This document shows, one piece after another, positions 7,756 through 16,944 of a stretch of 36,146 bases of DNA (position 1 is its first letter; each line of letters starts with the position of its first letter). The translations under genes were made by a program, and so were the position numbers. The stretch spans positions 1-36,146 of the forward strand of contig JADHSN010000005.1 of assembly GCA_016776875.1 (NCBI GenBank), read 5' to 3'. The notes below the pieces were generated by a model that saw nothing but the letters and a program-made list of their open reading frames with translations, was not told where the DNA came from and did not search any database. This stretch comes from Gammaproteobacteria bacterium. GTDB taxonomy: Bacteria > Pseudomonadota > Gammaproteobacteria > Arenicellales > UBA868.

Positions 7756-9183
7756 CTATAACTTCTTTAATTGTGCGAGAGCATCGAGCGCTCGTTTTCG
7801 ACCTGCATCAGGCTGAATGAGCGGCGCCGGGTAATCTTTGCCAATCTCGAGGTTTGCATCTTTAAGCACCTCCGCTGGAGCCAGCCACGGGGTGTGCAGA
7901 TATTTTTTTGGCAAATCCATGAGTTCGGGTACCCACTGCTTGATGTAATCCCCGTCTGGATCGAATTTCTGTCCCTGAAGCACCGGATTGAAAACACGGA
8001 AATAGGGTGCGGCATCTGCGCCGCAGCCCGCCACCCACTGCCACCCCGCCGAATTGCTCGCGAGATCAGCGTCCACCAATGTGTCCCAGAACCATTGCTG
8101 CCCGTGTTTCCAGTGGACCAGAAGATGTTTGACAAGCACGGACGCTGCGACCATTCGCACCCGATTGTGCATCCATCCGGTTTGCCAGAGTTGACGCATG
8201 CCGGCGTCAACAATTGGAAAGCCGGTACATCCTTTTTGCCAATCCGCGAGCGCATTGTCATCTTCGATCCATGGGAACTTTGAAAACTCTGGCCTGAAGC
8301 TTTTCTCAGGCATTTGAGGGAAATGAAACAAAAGATGTGCGCAGAATTCGCGCCACCCAAGCTCGCGCTGAAAGGACAAGGCGCCTTCGCTGGTCAGGTT
8401 CTGTTGATTGGTCGCGGCAAAAGCCTGAGCGGCGCTGATGTTTCCAAAATGGAGGTAAGGGGATAGACGTGAGGTGTTATCTTTCGCTGGGTAGTTGCGA
8501 TCCTGTTCATAATCAGGCGCGCGATGTACAAAGTTGGAAAGAGCCGCTTGCCCGCCGTCTTCGCCCGGTTGCCATACCGAATCGAATTGTTTCCCCCAGT
8601 TGGGTCGTTCTGGAAGCAAATTCCATGAGTCAAGGGATTCACTCTCCAAAGCGGTTTGAGAGAATACGGGCATCGACGACTGTTGAACGGCCCGCATGCT
8701 GGCTTGGGCTTTAAGACAATTTTTCCAAAACGGGGTGAACACCCGAAAAGGTGTACCGCTCTGGCTTTTAATCTCGGCGGGATCAAAAAGTAAATTGCCT
8801 TCAAAACCCTCTGAGCCGATCGCGTTTTTTTCCAACTCAGCGCGCAACAATAATTCATCCTTACGATCTGAAGGTTCGATTGCATTCGTCCAGTAGACGG
8901 CAGAGGCCCCGCTTTCTATTGCAATACTGGTTATTTCCTCGGCGGGATTACCGCTGCGAAGTACTATTTTTCCACCCGCATTTTGAACTTTTTGGCTGAT
9001 CTCACGCAAACTATGATGAAGCCACCAGCAACTGGCGGCACCCGGCAGCCAGGGGCGATCGGTTGCCGTATTCCGGATAAAACAAAGAATAACAGGACGG
9101 CCGTTCGCGCCCGCCGCTGCTAGTGCGGGGTGATCTTTCAGCCTCAACTCTTGTCGCAACCAAACGATAACGGGAGATTTCAT
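7756..9183 (-). CDS. phrB: Deoxyribodipyrimidine photolyase (class I CPD type)
   Basis: A 475-residue flavoprotein that uses near-UV/blue light to split cyclobutane pyrimidine dimers in DNA. The N-terminal antenna domain begins SPVIVWLRQELRLKDHPAL. The FAD domain shows TSRLSPYLHFGNIS (238–250), LGWREF (275–280), WMHNRVRMVAASVLVKHL (337–354) and DADLASNSAGWQW (371–383). Asn377 falls at the position of the E. coli flavin-N5 Asn, and Trp381 at the surface Trp of the electron-transfer triad. The ATG at 9183 is preferred over an in-frame one at 9231 because family proteins start directly at this strand. It is divergent from the DUF1295 gene, sharing a 99-base gap. It forms the left edge of the proposed light-response cluster. 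Confidence 0.93.
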   Translation of the reverse strand: MKSPVIVWLRQELRLKDHPALAAAGANGRPVILCFIRNTATDRPWLPGAASCWWLHHSLREISQKVQNAGGKIVLRSGNPAEEITSIAIESGASAVYWTNAIEPSDRKDELLLRAELEKNAIGSEGFEGNLLFDPAEIKSQSGTPFRVFTPFWKNCLKAQASMRAVQQSSMPVFSQTALESESLDSWNLLPERPNWGKQFDSVWQPGEDGGQAALSNFVHRAPDYEQDRNYPAKDNTSRLSPYLHFGNISAAQAFAATNQQNLTSEGALSFQRELGWREFCAHLLFHFPQMPEKSFRPEFSKFPWIEDDNALADWQKGCTGFPIVDAGMRQLWQTGWMHNRVRMVAASVLVKHLLVHWKHGQQWFWDTLVDADLASNSAGWQWVAGCGADAAPYFRVFNPVLQGQKFDPDGDYIKQWVPELMDLPKKYLHTPWLAPAEVLKDANLEIGKDYPAPLIQPDAGRKRALDALAQLKKL

Positions 9184-9282
9184 GACGATACCGGGACTTT
9201 CGAGAAACAGAGTGTAGCGCCGGCGGTGCAAATTTATGTCGTGTTACCGTTCATTCACATTGGCGATGACAAAATAGTAAAT

Positions 9283-10065
9283 ATGAATATGATCGCTTCT
9301 CATTTACTAATTGCATCCGCGGCCTGGTGCTTAGCGCTTTCCGTTGTCGCCTGGTTTTTCAGCGTCGTCCGCAGAGATGCGGGTATCGCCGATGTTTTTT
9401 GGCCGTGGTTCAGCGTGGGTAGCGCTGTGGTCTACGCGCTGGATGCATGGCCGCTGCCTGCAATATCTCTGGGATTTCTGGGTCTTCTGGCGGTTTCTGC
9501 GAGCCGTCTTTCCCTCGCCGTCATTCGGCGAACTCGTCGAGCGGGTGAGGACCGTCGATACTCTGATATCCGAAACCAGTGGGGGAAGGGGTTTGCGATA
9601 AAAAGTTTGCCCGGTATTTTCCTAATGCAGGGACTGATGGGTTTTACGCTAGCGGTGCCACTGGCTTACGCCGTCACGGGATTTGAAAATGCGTCGATCT
9701 TAAGTTTTCTATTTATCATCATATGGTCTTCAGGTTTCTTGGTCCAGGCGGTCGCAGATCGTCAACTTGCCGTATTCTCACGCACCGATGATGGAACCGG
9801 CGTGCTTTCGACTGGCCTTTGGCGATACAGTCGCCATCCTAATTATTTCGGCGAGCTTTGCATGATTTGGGCTATTTTCGCTCTGGCCGCTGCGAATGGC
9901 GGCGTTTGGACCCTGTTTGCACCGCTTTTGATGACCTGGTCTATCTTTCGATTTACCGGTATCACGAGAATGGAGGACGGTATATCGTCACGACGGCCTG
10001 GATATGAGAGTTATATGAAGAAAACGAGCGCCCTAATTCCACTCCCACCGCGTAAACACGTGTAG
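9283..10065 (+). CDS. DUF1295 membrane protein (steroid-reductase/ICMT-like)
   Basis: A 260-residue polytopic membrane protein from the ATG at 9283; ATG 9289 is equally possible, and an upstream in-frame ATG at 9130 lies inside the photolyase gene and is unlikely. The C-terminal motif GLWRYSRHPNYFGE is the signature of DUF1295 and the related 3-oxo-5-alpha-steroid 4-dehydrogenase/isoprenylcysteine methyltransferase fold, where it contributes to the cofactor site. About six hydrophobic segments are visible. DUF1295 proteins recur with photolyase, CFA and lipocalin genes in light-stress loci, which fits this position. The reaction is unknown; a lipid double-bond reduction is a reasonable but unproved guess. 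Confidence 0.85.
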   Translation: MNMIASHLLIASAAWCLALSVVAWFFSVVRRDAGIADVFWPWFSVGSAVVYALDAWPLPAISLGFLGLLAVSASRLSLAVIRRTRRAGEDRRYSDIRNQWGKGFAIKSLPGIFLMQGLMGFTLAVPLAYAVTGFENASILSFLFIIIWSSGFLVQAVADRQLAVFSRTDDGTGVLSTGLWRYSRHPNYFGELCMIWAIFALAAANGGVWTLFAPLLMTWSIFRFTGITRMEDGISSRRPGYESYMKKTSALIPLPPRKHV

Positions 10066-10130
10066 ATTCACGCTTGATTGACTCTCAAAGTTGACAATAC
10101 AAGCAGTTTTTTAACGAAAAAGGTGTCCAT

Positions 10131-10838
10131 ATGGAAGTGCAAAGCAAGGGAAGCGTATTGTTGGTTGAAGACCATCAGGATATCGCGGAATTGGTCTACG
10201 ACTACATGGAAGGCGAGGGCTACGAACTTGACTATGCGCCGGATGGCGAAGTCGGCATCAATCTTTGTGCGCAAAATGAGTACGATGCGATCATCCTGGA
10301 TTTAATGCTTCCACGAAAGGACGGTCTTTCCGTATGTCGCGAACTTCGCGACAAGATGGGAAAGACCACACCGGTATTAATGCTAACCGCTCGCGATACT
10401 CTGGAAGACAAGTTGAAAGGATTTGAACTCGGTGCCGACGATTATTTGGTCAAGCCTTTTGAGATACAGGAGTTAGAGGCCCGGGTTCGTGTGCTGATCA
10501 AGCGGGGCCATGCCTCACCGTCGACCACGGATTCCTTGCAGGTCGGCGGGATTGAGTTTGATCAGCAGTCGTTGGTGGTGACGCGCGATGGCCAGGAACT
10601 GGTGCTTTCCCCTATTGGCTTTAAGCTGCTTAAAATCCTGATGGAGCGGTCGCCATCGGTCGTGTCGAGACAAGATATTGAAAGAGAGATTTGGGGGGAT
10701 ATGCTCCCAGATAGCGACACACTTCGCAGCCACATGTATAACCTTCGTAAAGTCATTGATAAGCCGTTTGACTCAGCCTATTTGCAAACACTACCCGGAA
10801 TTGGCTATCGATTCTGTGAGCCCGATGCCGCCCATTAG
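10131..10838 (+). CDS. OmpR/PhoB-family response regulator
   Basis: A 235-residue two-component response regulator. The receiver domain has the acidic pair E13/D14, the phospho-acceptor Asp57 in IILDLMLPRKDG, Thr86 in MLTARD, and Lys108 in YLVKPF. A winged-helix DNA-binding domain follows, with the FDQQSLVVTRDG wing lead, SRQDIEREIWGD and the RSHMYNLRKVID recognition helix. The ATG at 10131 has AAAGGTG just upstream. Its end overlaps the start of the histidine kinase gene by 14 bases, so the pair is translationally linked. It is the first gene of the long overlapping chain with lipid-modifying genes, and is therefore the best candidate for that cluster's regulator. Its target sites are not identifiable by eye. 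Confidence 0.93.
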   Translation: MEVQSKGSVLLVEDHQDIAELVYDYMEGEGYELDYAPDGEVGINLCAQNEYDAIILDLMLPRKDGLSVCRELRDKMGKTTPVLMLTARDTLEDKLKGFELGADDYLVKPFEIQELEARVRVLIKRGHASPSTTDSLQVGGIEFDQQSLVVTRDGQELVLSPIGFKLLKILMERSPSVVSRQDIEREIWGDMLPDSDTLRSHMYNLRKVIDKPFDSAYLQTLPGIGYRFCEPDAAH

Positions 10839-12108
10839 GGCAGGAATTGTCCGACGCTTCACCCGCGTCGTTACCTTTCAACTCCTTCTCGTCGGATTAG
10901 CGGCGGCCCTCGGGACGTGGGGAGCCGGATGGATCATGAAAGAGATGCTCGTTCGGCAGGCACTTTCCACCGAGGCCGAGTATTTCTGGTCCGCTCGTGC
11001 TAATGATGATGCATTTCCGGCGCCCGATACCCGAAATTTAACCGGGTTCCTTTCGGGCTCTCCTGAGCTACCGGACGATCTCCGTTCATTGTCAACCGGC
11101 TTTCACGAAATGCCGAGCCCGGATCATTTTTCGGTTGTTCATGTGTCCGAGCGAGGCGGTGAAAGACTAACGCTCATATTTGAAGGCGAGCAGGTTCGGT
11201 CATTGGCACTTTGGTTTGGACTCGTTCCTCTGATGATTGTATTGGTAATTGTTTATGTTTCGCTTTATCTGGGCTATCGCTTCTACCGAGGGTCCGTTTC
11301 TCCGGTTGTCCGGCTTGCGCATGAAGTCGAGAATCTCCAGCTCGAATCAACCCAGCATCCGGATTTTGATGTCTCTGACCTGCCCCAAGGTGCTGATCGA
11401 GAAATTATGGTGTTGAGTGGTGCGCTTAAACATTTGGTTGAAAGGGTTAAGGAATTTATTGCGCGCGAGCGCGAATTTACGCGTGACGTGAGTCATGAAT
11501 TACGAAGTCCTTTGACGGTGGTTCGCGTGGCCTGCGATGTCGCATTAAAAGAGCCGTCGCTGGATGATCGGGTTCGAAAATCAATCACCAAAATACATCG
11601 AGCAGCAGCGCAGATGACAAATCTGATCGAAGCTTTTTTATTGCTCGCAAGAGAGCCCGATCGACACATTGAATCGAGCGTCGTTTGTTTAAACGATCTG
11701 CTGATGGAAGAGATTGATCGCGGGCGGACGCTTCTTGAGGGACGTTCTGTTTCTATCGAAACAAGTTTTTCTGACCGAATTATGGTTCGGGCACCTGAGC
11801 GGGTGCTTTCTGTATTGCTCGGCAACTTACTGAGAAACGCCTGTACCTATACAGACGAAGGAACAGTAACCGTGTCGATTTCAGGGCACTGCGTTACAAT
11901 TGAAGATACCGGGATCGGAATGTCAACACATGATCAGGATGTGGCGTTTCATGCCTTTAGCCGAGGAAGTCAAGCTAGACCGGGTGGCCACGGTGTGGGA
12001 CTTAATATAGTGAGAAAGTTGTCAGAGCGATTCGGCTGGCCTGTTAGTCTTACTAGCAGTCCGGGAAAGGGCACAAAGGCTGTTGTTGAATTTCCCGATG
12101 CCTTATGA
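10825..12108 (+). CDS. Sensor histidine kinase
   Basis: A 427-residue membrane sensor kinase, partner of the response regulator whose end it overlaps. The start is ATG 10825 (MPPIRAG); an upstream in-frame ATG at 10678 lies within the regulator gene. Seen in order: TM1 at about 14–38, a short periplasmic part of about 90 residues, TM2 at about 129–152, a HAMP-like linker, the HisKA H-box DVSHELRSP with His224, the N-box GNLLRNAC (Asn338), the G1 box DTGIGM (361–366) and the G2 box GGHGVGLNIV (387–396). The periplasmic part has no named sensor domain that I recognise. It contains an aromatic-rich beginning (EYFWSARANDD). The stop overlaps the next gene, a desaturase. A membrane-state or light-stress signal is inferred from context only. 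Confidence 0.92.
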   Translation: MPPIRAGIVRRFTRVVTFQLLLVGLAAALGTWGAGWIMKEMLVRQALSTEAEYFWSARANDDAFPAPDTRNLTGFLSGSPELPDDLRSLSTGFHEMPSPDHFSVVHVSERGGERLTLIFEGEQVRSLALWFGLVPLMIVLVIVYVSLYLGYRFYRGSVSPVVRLAHEVENLQLESTQHPDFDVSDLPQGADREIMVLSGALKHLVERVKEFIAREREFTRDVSHELRSPLTVVRVACDVALKEPSLDDRVRKSITKIHRAAAQMTNLIEAFLLLAREPDRHIESSVVCLNDLLMEEIDRGRTLLEGRSVSIETSFSDRIMVRAPERVLSVLLGNLLRNACTYTDEGTVTVSISGHCVTIEDTGIGMSTHDQDVAFHAFSRGSQARPGGHGVGLNIVRKLSERFGWPVSLTSSPGKGTKAVVEFPDAL

Positions 12109-13093
12109 GCAACTTAGACCAGATAATTTCGTGACTGACACTGAAGAAACCTCCGAAGACACTCCTTCCCGTTGGCAGACCTTCGTTTTTTGGCTCGTTA
12201 ATGACGCGCGCTATCTAGAGCGCACACGTTTTAGACCGCCACGCTCGCTCGACCTGTGGCGATTGATTCCGTTCTTAGCAATTCATCTTGGATGCTTCGC
12301 TGTTATCTGGGTCGGCTTCAGCTGGTTTGCGGTGGCGCTTGCTTTGTTGCTTTATTTGGGCCGGATGTTCCTGATTACTGCGTTTTACCATCGGTTTTTC
12401 GCACATCGCGCCTTCGAGAGCAGTCGTTCTTTTAGACTATTGGTGGCAATACTTGGGTGTACCGCGGGTCAGCGAGGTCCGATCTGGTGGGCCAGTCACC
12501 ATCGACAGCATCATCTTCACTCCGATACCGAGCTCGATCCGCATTCCCCTCAGACCGATACATTCTGGTTTAGTCATGTGCTTTGGTTTTTGACGCGAGA
12601 TGCATTTCCGATTCGCTGGAAACAAGTGAAAGACCTAAAAAAGTGTCGCGAACTGGTCGTTTTGGAAAGACTGGATTGGGTACCACTAATGGCGCTCGGA
12701 TTGCTTTGTTTTTTTATTGGAGAGTGGGTGCAATCGTCATATCCCAGCCTTGAAACGAGTGGCTGGCAGACACTAGTTTGGGGATTTTTCATTTCGACCA
12801 CTGCGCTTTATCACGCAACGTATACCATCAATTCTTTGGCGCATCGTTATGGGCGTCGACGGTTTGATACGCCGGACCATAGCCGAAATAATTTTCTACT
12901 TGCGCTGCTGACGCTGGGGGAGGGTTGGCATAACAACCATCATCGTTACCCAGGTGCGGCTCGGCAAGGATTCTATTGGTGGGAAGTTGATTTGTCCTAC
13001 ATGGGTTTAAGAGTGTTGAAGACTTTTGGTTTGGTTTGGAACCTGCGACCGGTACCCAGCAAGATTCTTGAGGCCGGTCGGGCTCGACGTTGA
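12098..13093 (+). CDS. Membrane fatty-acid desaturase (acyl-CoA delta-9 type)
   Basis: A 331-residue integral membrane di-iron desaturase. The three histidine boxes are HRFFAH (98–103), HHRQHH (134–139) and HNNHH in GEGWHNNHHRYPGA, the pattern of stearoyl-CoA/acyl-lipid delta-9 desaturases. TINSLAHRYG carries the additional His of this class. Four hydrophobic segments flank the boxes. ATG 12098 is chosen; it overlaps the kinase stop by 11 bases, and a TTG at 12083 is the only longer option. The stop overlaps the TTG of the COG2907 gene (TTGA at 13090–13093). It would supply the cis double bond that the downstream CFA-type methyltransferases need as substrate; this is inference from established CFA chemistry. 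Confidence 0.9.
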   Translation: MPYEQLRPDNFVTDTEETSEDTPSRWQTFVFWLVNDARYLERTRFRPPRSLDLWRLIPFLAIHLGCFAVIWVGFSWFAVALALLLYLGRMFLITAFYHRFFAHRAFESSRSFRLLVAILGCTAGQRGPIWWASHHRQHHLHSDTELDPHSPQTDTFWFSHVLWFLTRDAFPIRWKQVKDLKKCRELVVLERLDWVPLMALGLLCFFIGEWVQSSYPSLETSGWQTLVWGFFISTTALYHATYTINSLAHRYGRRRFDTPDHSRNNFLLALLTLGEGWHNNHHRYPGAARQGFYWWEVDLSYMGLRVLKTFGLVWNLRPVPSKILEAGRARR

Positions 13094-14343
13094 AAGTCGC
13101 TGTTGTGGGGGCCGGGGTATCAGGCCTGGTTTGTGCGCTCGGACTAAAACGCGATCACCAAGTCACCATATTTGACGCAGATCATCGCGCGGGTGGGCAT
13201 GCCAATACGCGTGTTGTGAAAGAAAACGGTCGGTCTATCGGAATCGATACCGGCTTTATTGTTTTTAACTTCAAAAATTATCCTCATCTCAGCGGGTTAT
13301 TTGATCGCTTAGGGGTTTCCTCCCAACCTTCGGATATGAGTTTCAGCGTCCGTTGTGAAAAAAGTGGATTCGAGTTCAGTGGTTCAAATCTGAACACTTT
13401 TTTTGCACAACGAAGGAACTTGTTCCGACTAGAGGCATGGCAATTGCTGCGATCTATTTTTGCTTTTCATCGCGACGGTAATGACGCCCTTAGGACAGAT
13501 ATAAGCGATGAGATTACCGTTGGCGAGTTCGCGAAGTATCGAGGCTATCGCCAGAATCTGATTGAACACTATTTATTACCGCTGGGCGGCGCGCTATGGT
13601 CGTGCTCCAGTGAATCTTTCAGTCAATTCCCTGTGCGTTTTTTTCTGGAGTTTCTTCGCAACCATTCGATGCTGCAGATGGAGGATCGACCGGTCTGGAG
13701 AACCGTCTCTGGGGGATCGCAACAATATGTGAAAAAGATAGTGAAGCAGTTGGAAAGCCAATTGCAGCTGGACCATTGTGTATCCCGCGTGACCCGCGTC
13801 GGCACGGGCGTTGACCTTGAATTTCATAATGGTAAACGCGAACATTTTGATGAGGTCGTGCTTGCTACGCATGCGGATACCAGTCTTGATCTGATGCAGG
13901 GGCCTGATGCGGAGGAGTCTGAAATCCTCGGCGCTTTTCCTTATCAGGATAACGTGGTCACACTGCACACGGATACCCGTGTGTTGCCCAAAGCGCAACG
14001 CGCGTGGGCCAGTTGGAATTATCGCGTTCGTGAGAATGCTTCAGCAGGTACCGGTGTCACCTACAACATGAATAAGTTGCAAGCGCTTGATGCGAAACAG
14101 ACCTATTGTGTTTCGCTAAATCAACACGATGAACTAGATCAGGATCGTATTTTGCGCCGTGAGGTCGTTAGGCATCCGCTGTTTACCCCAGGTCGCGACG
14201 AATTTCAAAAACGTCACCATCAGGTGATTCGCCGGCGGGCGATCAGCTTTTGTGGTGCGTATTGGGGGTTTGGATTTCATGAAGATGGTGTGCGCAGCGC
14301 GATTGCGGTTTGCGACGCTTTTGGTGTCGAGCGCCCATGCTGA
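13090..14343 (+). CDS. COG2907 FAD-dependent amine-oxidase-type protein (UfaD-like)
   Basis: A 417-residue flavoprotein. It starts at TTG 13090 with the dinucleotide motif VVGAGVSGLVCAL and the acidic FDAD at the end of strand 2, then RAGGHANT (the GG doublet of the amine-oxidase/desaturase superfamily). The C-terminus CGAYWGFGFHEDGVRSA is the FAD-closing motif. This is the COG2907 family. From memory of published work, the Rhodobacter sphaeroides member is UfaD, which desaturates a methylated acyl chain on the way to furan fatty acids. COG2907, DUF1365 and CFA genes are regularly adjacent, as here. There is no ATG at the start, but TTG gives the Rossmann strand its normal position. The furan-acid role in this organism is inference. 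Confidence 0.87.
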   Translation: MKVAVVGAGVSGLVCALGLKRDHQVTIFDADHRAGGHANTRVVKENGRSIGIDTGFIVFNFKNYPHLSGLFDRLGVSSQPSDMSFSVRCEKSGFEFSGSNLNTFFAQRRNLFRLEAWQLLRSIFAFHRDGNDALRTDISDEITVGEFAKYRGYRQNLIEHYLLPLGGALWSCSSESFSQFPVRFFLEFLRNHSMLQMEDRPVWRTVSGGSQQYVKKIVKQLESQLQLDHCVSRVTRVGTGVDLEFHNGKREHFDEVVLATHADTSLDLMQGPDAEESEILGAFPYQDNVVTLHTDTRVLPKAQRAWASWNYRVRENASAGTGVTYNMNKLQALDAKQTYCVSLNQHDELDQDRILRREVVRHPLFTPGRDEFQKRHHQVIRRRAISFCGAYWGFGFHEDGVRSAIAVCDAFGVERPC

Positions 14344-15092
14344 ATAGCAAGGTTTACGTGGGCCGTGTTTGCCATACTCGTATATGGCCTCAGCGGCATC
14401 AATTTTGCTATCGCCTGTTTATGCTCTATCTGGATCTTGATGAGATTCCGGATGTGTTTGACGCCTTTTGGTTATGGTCTGCACGCTCCACAGCACTTGC
14501 GCGCTTTAGGCGCTCTGATCATACGGGTAATCCGTCGCATTCCCTTGACCAGAGTATTCGTCATCTTGTTGAAAGTCAGTCCGGCGATAGGCCGGGCGGA
14601 CGAATTACATTGCTAACGCACCTGCGTTATTTTGGTTATTGCATGAACCCGGTTAGTTTTTATTTTTGCTGGGATGACTCAGGGCAGAAAGTGACACATG
14701 TTGTTGCTGAGGTAAACAATACCCCTTGGGGTGAGCAGCACTGTTACGTGCTGAAATGTCCTGAAAATGTAGCGTTGGGCGAAAAAAATTTCGAGTTTGA
14801 CAAGGTTTTTCACGTTTCGCCTTTTATGGAGATGAATCAACGCTATCACTGGCAGTTTTCACAGCCGGACCACGGCTTGGAGGTGACAATGCGCTCGTTT
14901 CAAGAGGGTCATTTAATGTTTTCTGCCAATCTATCGATGCAAGCCAGACCGATCACAAGCCGGAATTTGGCGCTTTGCCTCCTGCGTTTTCCAATAATGA
15001 CCGCCCGTGTTGTCGTCGCGATTTACTGGCAGGCAATGCTACTGTGGCTAAAACGTATCCCGTTTGTGCCGCATCCCAAATCCAATATTTAA
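14337..15092 (+). CDS. DUF1365 protein
   Basis: A 251-residue protein. ATG 14337 overlaps the stop of the COG2907 gene by 7 bases; an in-frame start at 14310 is less likely. The N-terminus SKVYVGRVCHTRIWPQRHQFCYRLFMLYLDLDE is the hallmark start of DUF1365. The core motif HLRYFGYCMNPVSFYFCWD is followed by VAEVNNTPWGEQHCYVL, also family-specific. No catalytic residues are known to me. DUF1365 consistently travels between COG2907 flavoproteins and CFA synthases, which suggests a role in modified fatty-acid synthesis; the exact step is undetermined. It is followed after 11 bases by the CFA synthase gene. Confidence 0.88.
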   Translation: MLNSKVYVGRVCHTRIWPQRHQFCYRLFMLYLDLDEIPDVFDAFWLWSARSTALARFRRSDHTGNPSHSLDQSIRHLVESQSGDRPGGRITLLTHLRYFGYCMNPVSFYFCWDDSGQKVTHVVAEVNNTPWGEQHCYVLKCPENVALGEKNFEFDKVFHVSPFMEMNQRYHWQFSQPDHGLEVTMRSFQEGHLMFSANLSMQARPITSRNLALCLLRFPIMTARVVVAIYWQAMLLWLKRIPFVPHPKSNI

Positions 15093-15103
15093 TAGCATTC
15101 CTG

Positions 15104-16384
15104 ATGATGAGTGATAATGCGAGAACATTTTTGGAACCTTCGAATGCGGCGGAACTCTCGTGGTTTCAGCAACAATGCCGGCGCATGTTGTTTCGTAGGC
15201 TGTCAGACCTGAATGGTCGACTGGTGATTGAAGAGGCAGGGATCTCGCATTCATTTGGTGACGATATGGGTATCAGTGCCCATATTGAAGTAAAAGATCC
15301 CGATTTTTTTTCCGACATCGCTTTGCGCGGTAGCCTGGGCGCCGCAAAAGCGTGGATGGATGGAACGTGGTCTAGTCAAGACTTAACACAGGTGTTCGCA
15401 ATTCTGGCCCAGAATCCAGCGCTCACTGACGGTTTTGATCGGGGATGGTCTCAAGTCGCAGCACGAGCCGCGAGCCGGTTTCATGAAAAACGACGTAACT
15501 CCCCTAGGGGCAGTCGTCAAAATATCGCCGATCACTATGATCTCGGCAATGCGCTGTTTGATCTGTTTCTGGATCGATCAATGAATTATTCCAGCGCATT
15601 CTTCAATTCCGACCGTGACTCACTTGATACAGCCGGGCAGAACAAATTAGAGCGGATTTGCAACAAGCTTTCGCTTGATGCCTCTCATCACGTCCTTGAG
15701 GTCGGTTGCGGATGGGGCGGGTTTGCGATTCATGCAGCCTCTCGATTCGGATGTCGAGTGACGGGTATTACGATTTCGCAAGAACAATTTGAGTTCGCCA
15801 AAGCGAAAGTGATCGAGGCTGACTTGACAGATCAAGTTGAGATTGTGCTTTGTGATTATCGGGATCATCAAGGTCAATATGATCGCGTGGTTTCGATTGA
15901 GATGATAGAGGCGGTGGGACAGGAATTTTTGGGCGATTATTTTTCGAAAGTTCAATCGTTTTTGAAGGATAACGGCGCCGCTTTATTGCAGGCGATCACA
16001 ATGCCTGATCAGCGATATGCGCAATATCTCAAAGGCTGTGATTTTATTCAGCGGTATATATTCCCCGGGAGTTGTGTGCCATCTTTAGGCGCGATCAATG
16101 AGGCCGTTCGTCAGCGCACTGATCTCAAATTGGTGGATCTTGAGGATATCGCGCCTCACTATGCAGAAACTTTGCGCCGGTGGCGGGACAATTTTAATGC
16201 GCATCGGGAAGAGATTCGGGCTTTGGGCTACCCTGAGCGTTTTATTCGACTTTGGAATTATTATTTTTGCTACTGCGAGGCGGGGTTCGACGAGCGTTAT
16301 TTATCCGATCTTCAAATCGTACTGACCCGTCCGAAATGGCGTGGTGAGGTTCCCCGCCGCCTGGGTAACCGGAGTTCGTGTTGA
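15104..16384 (+). CDS. cfa: Cyclopropane-fatty-acid-phospholipid synthase family methyltransferase
   Basis: A 426-residue SAM-dependent enzyme that adds a methylene or methyl carbon to double bonds of phospholipid acyl chains. ATG 15104 (or 15107) lies just after the DUF1365 stop; the frame is open further upstream, but that part lies in DUF1365. The N-terminal lipid-binding domain has GAAKAWMDGTWSSQDLT. NIADHYDLGNALFDLFLD and MNYSSAFF precede the SAM motif VLEVGCGWGGFA. DRVVSIEMIEAVG and FIQRYIFPGSCVPS follow, then HYAETLRRWRDNF, the family's C-terminal signature. In related loci this gene is called cfaA or ufaM; whether the product is cyclopropane or methylated/furan acyl chains cannot be read here. 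The stop overlaps the DUF2878 start. Confidence 0.9.
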   Translation: MMSDNARTFLEPSNAAELSWFQQQCRRMLFRRLSDLNGRLVIEEAGISHSFGDDMGISAHIEVKDPDFFSDIALRGSLGAAKAWMDGTWSSQDLTQVFAILAQNPALTDGFDRGWSQVAARAASRFHEKRRNSPRGSRQNIADHYDLGNALFDLFLDRSMNYSSAFFNSDRDSLDTAGQNKLERICNKLSLDASHHVLEVGCGWGGFAIHAASRFGCRVTGITISQEQFEFAKAKVIEADLTDQVEIVLCDYRDHQGQYDRVVSIEMIEAVGQEFLGDYFSKVQSFLKDNGAALLQAITMPDQRYAQYLKGCDFIQRYIFPGSCVPSLGAINEAVRQRTDLKLVDLEDIAPHYAETLRRWRDNFNAHREEIRALGYPERFIRLWNYYFCYCEAGFDERYLSDLQIVLTRPKWRGEVPRRLGNRSSC

Positions 16385-16944
16385 GTCGCACTGTCATTAT
16401 TAACTTTGTTGCCTTTCAAGCGGCCTGGTTTATTGCAGTGCTCGGCGCAGCCGGAGGTTATCCCTGGATGGGCCCGATCGCTGTTCTGGGTTGGATAGCC
16501 GCTTTTTGGGTTTGGCATCCACCAGCCCGGGATGACTTGGTGTTATTGGTAGGGGCTGGCTTGATTGGATTTGCGGCGGACTCTCTATCGGTACTGACCG
16601 GCGTGATCAGCTTTCCTCAGGCTGCGGGTCCCGGCTTCCCAACCACCATCTGGATGATTGCGCTCTGGATTAATTTTGCAGCGTCGATCAGGCACAGTCT
16701 CAACTGGATTCGGGGTCGATACGCATTAGGCCTGGTGTTTGGTGGCATTGGTGGACCGTTGGCCTATTTTGCGGGCGAAAAGATGGGAGCGCTTGTGATT
16801 CATTCCCCGTTGGGTGTGGTGCTGGCATGGGTAGTTGCGATGCCGCTTATGCTTTTGCTGGAACAAGCGTCAGACCGAAGCCTTTCGCGTCAGTCAGTCT
16901 CGGCTGACCGCTATGCTTTGGATACGGATCAGGAGAAATTATGA
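16378..16944 (+). CDS. DUF2878 membrane protein
   Basis: A 188-residue polytopic membrane protein. GTG 16378 (or the adjacent TTG 16381) overlaps the CFA synthase stop. It has about five hydrophobic helices, with conserved-looking PTTIWMIALWINFAASIRHSLNW and FGGIGGPLAYFAGEKMG, the pattern of DUF2878. The C-terminal tail is polar and cytosolic. DUF2878 genes recur next to CFA synthase, lipocalin and COG2907 genes in light-response loci of gammaproteobacteria. No activity is established. Its stop overlaps the next ATG (ATGA at 16941–16944), continuing the coupled chain. Confidence 0.85.
   Translation: MLSRTVIINFVAFQAAWFIAVLGAAGGYPWMGPIAVLGWIAAFWVWHPPARDDLVLLVGAGLIGFAADSLSVLTGVISFPQAAGPGFPTTIWMIALWINFAASIRHSLNWIRGRYALGLVFGGIGGPLAYFAGEKMGALVIHSPLGVVLAWVVAMPLMLLLEQASDRSLSRQSVSADRYALDTDQEKL

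Noticed and set aside
7771-8896. Several plus-strand open frames opposite the photolyase gene, one of 170 codons
   Set aside because: They lie wholly antisense to a strongly recognisable gene and show no motifs of their own.
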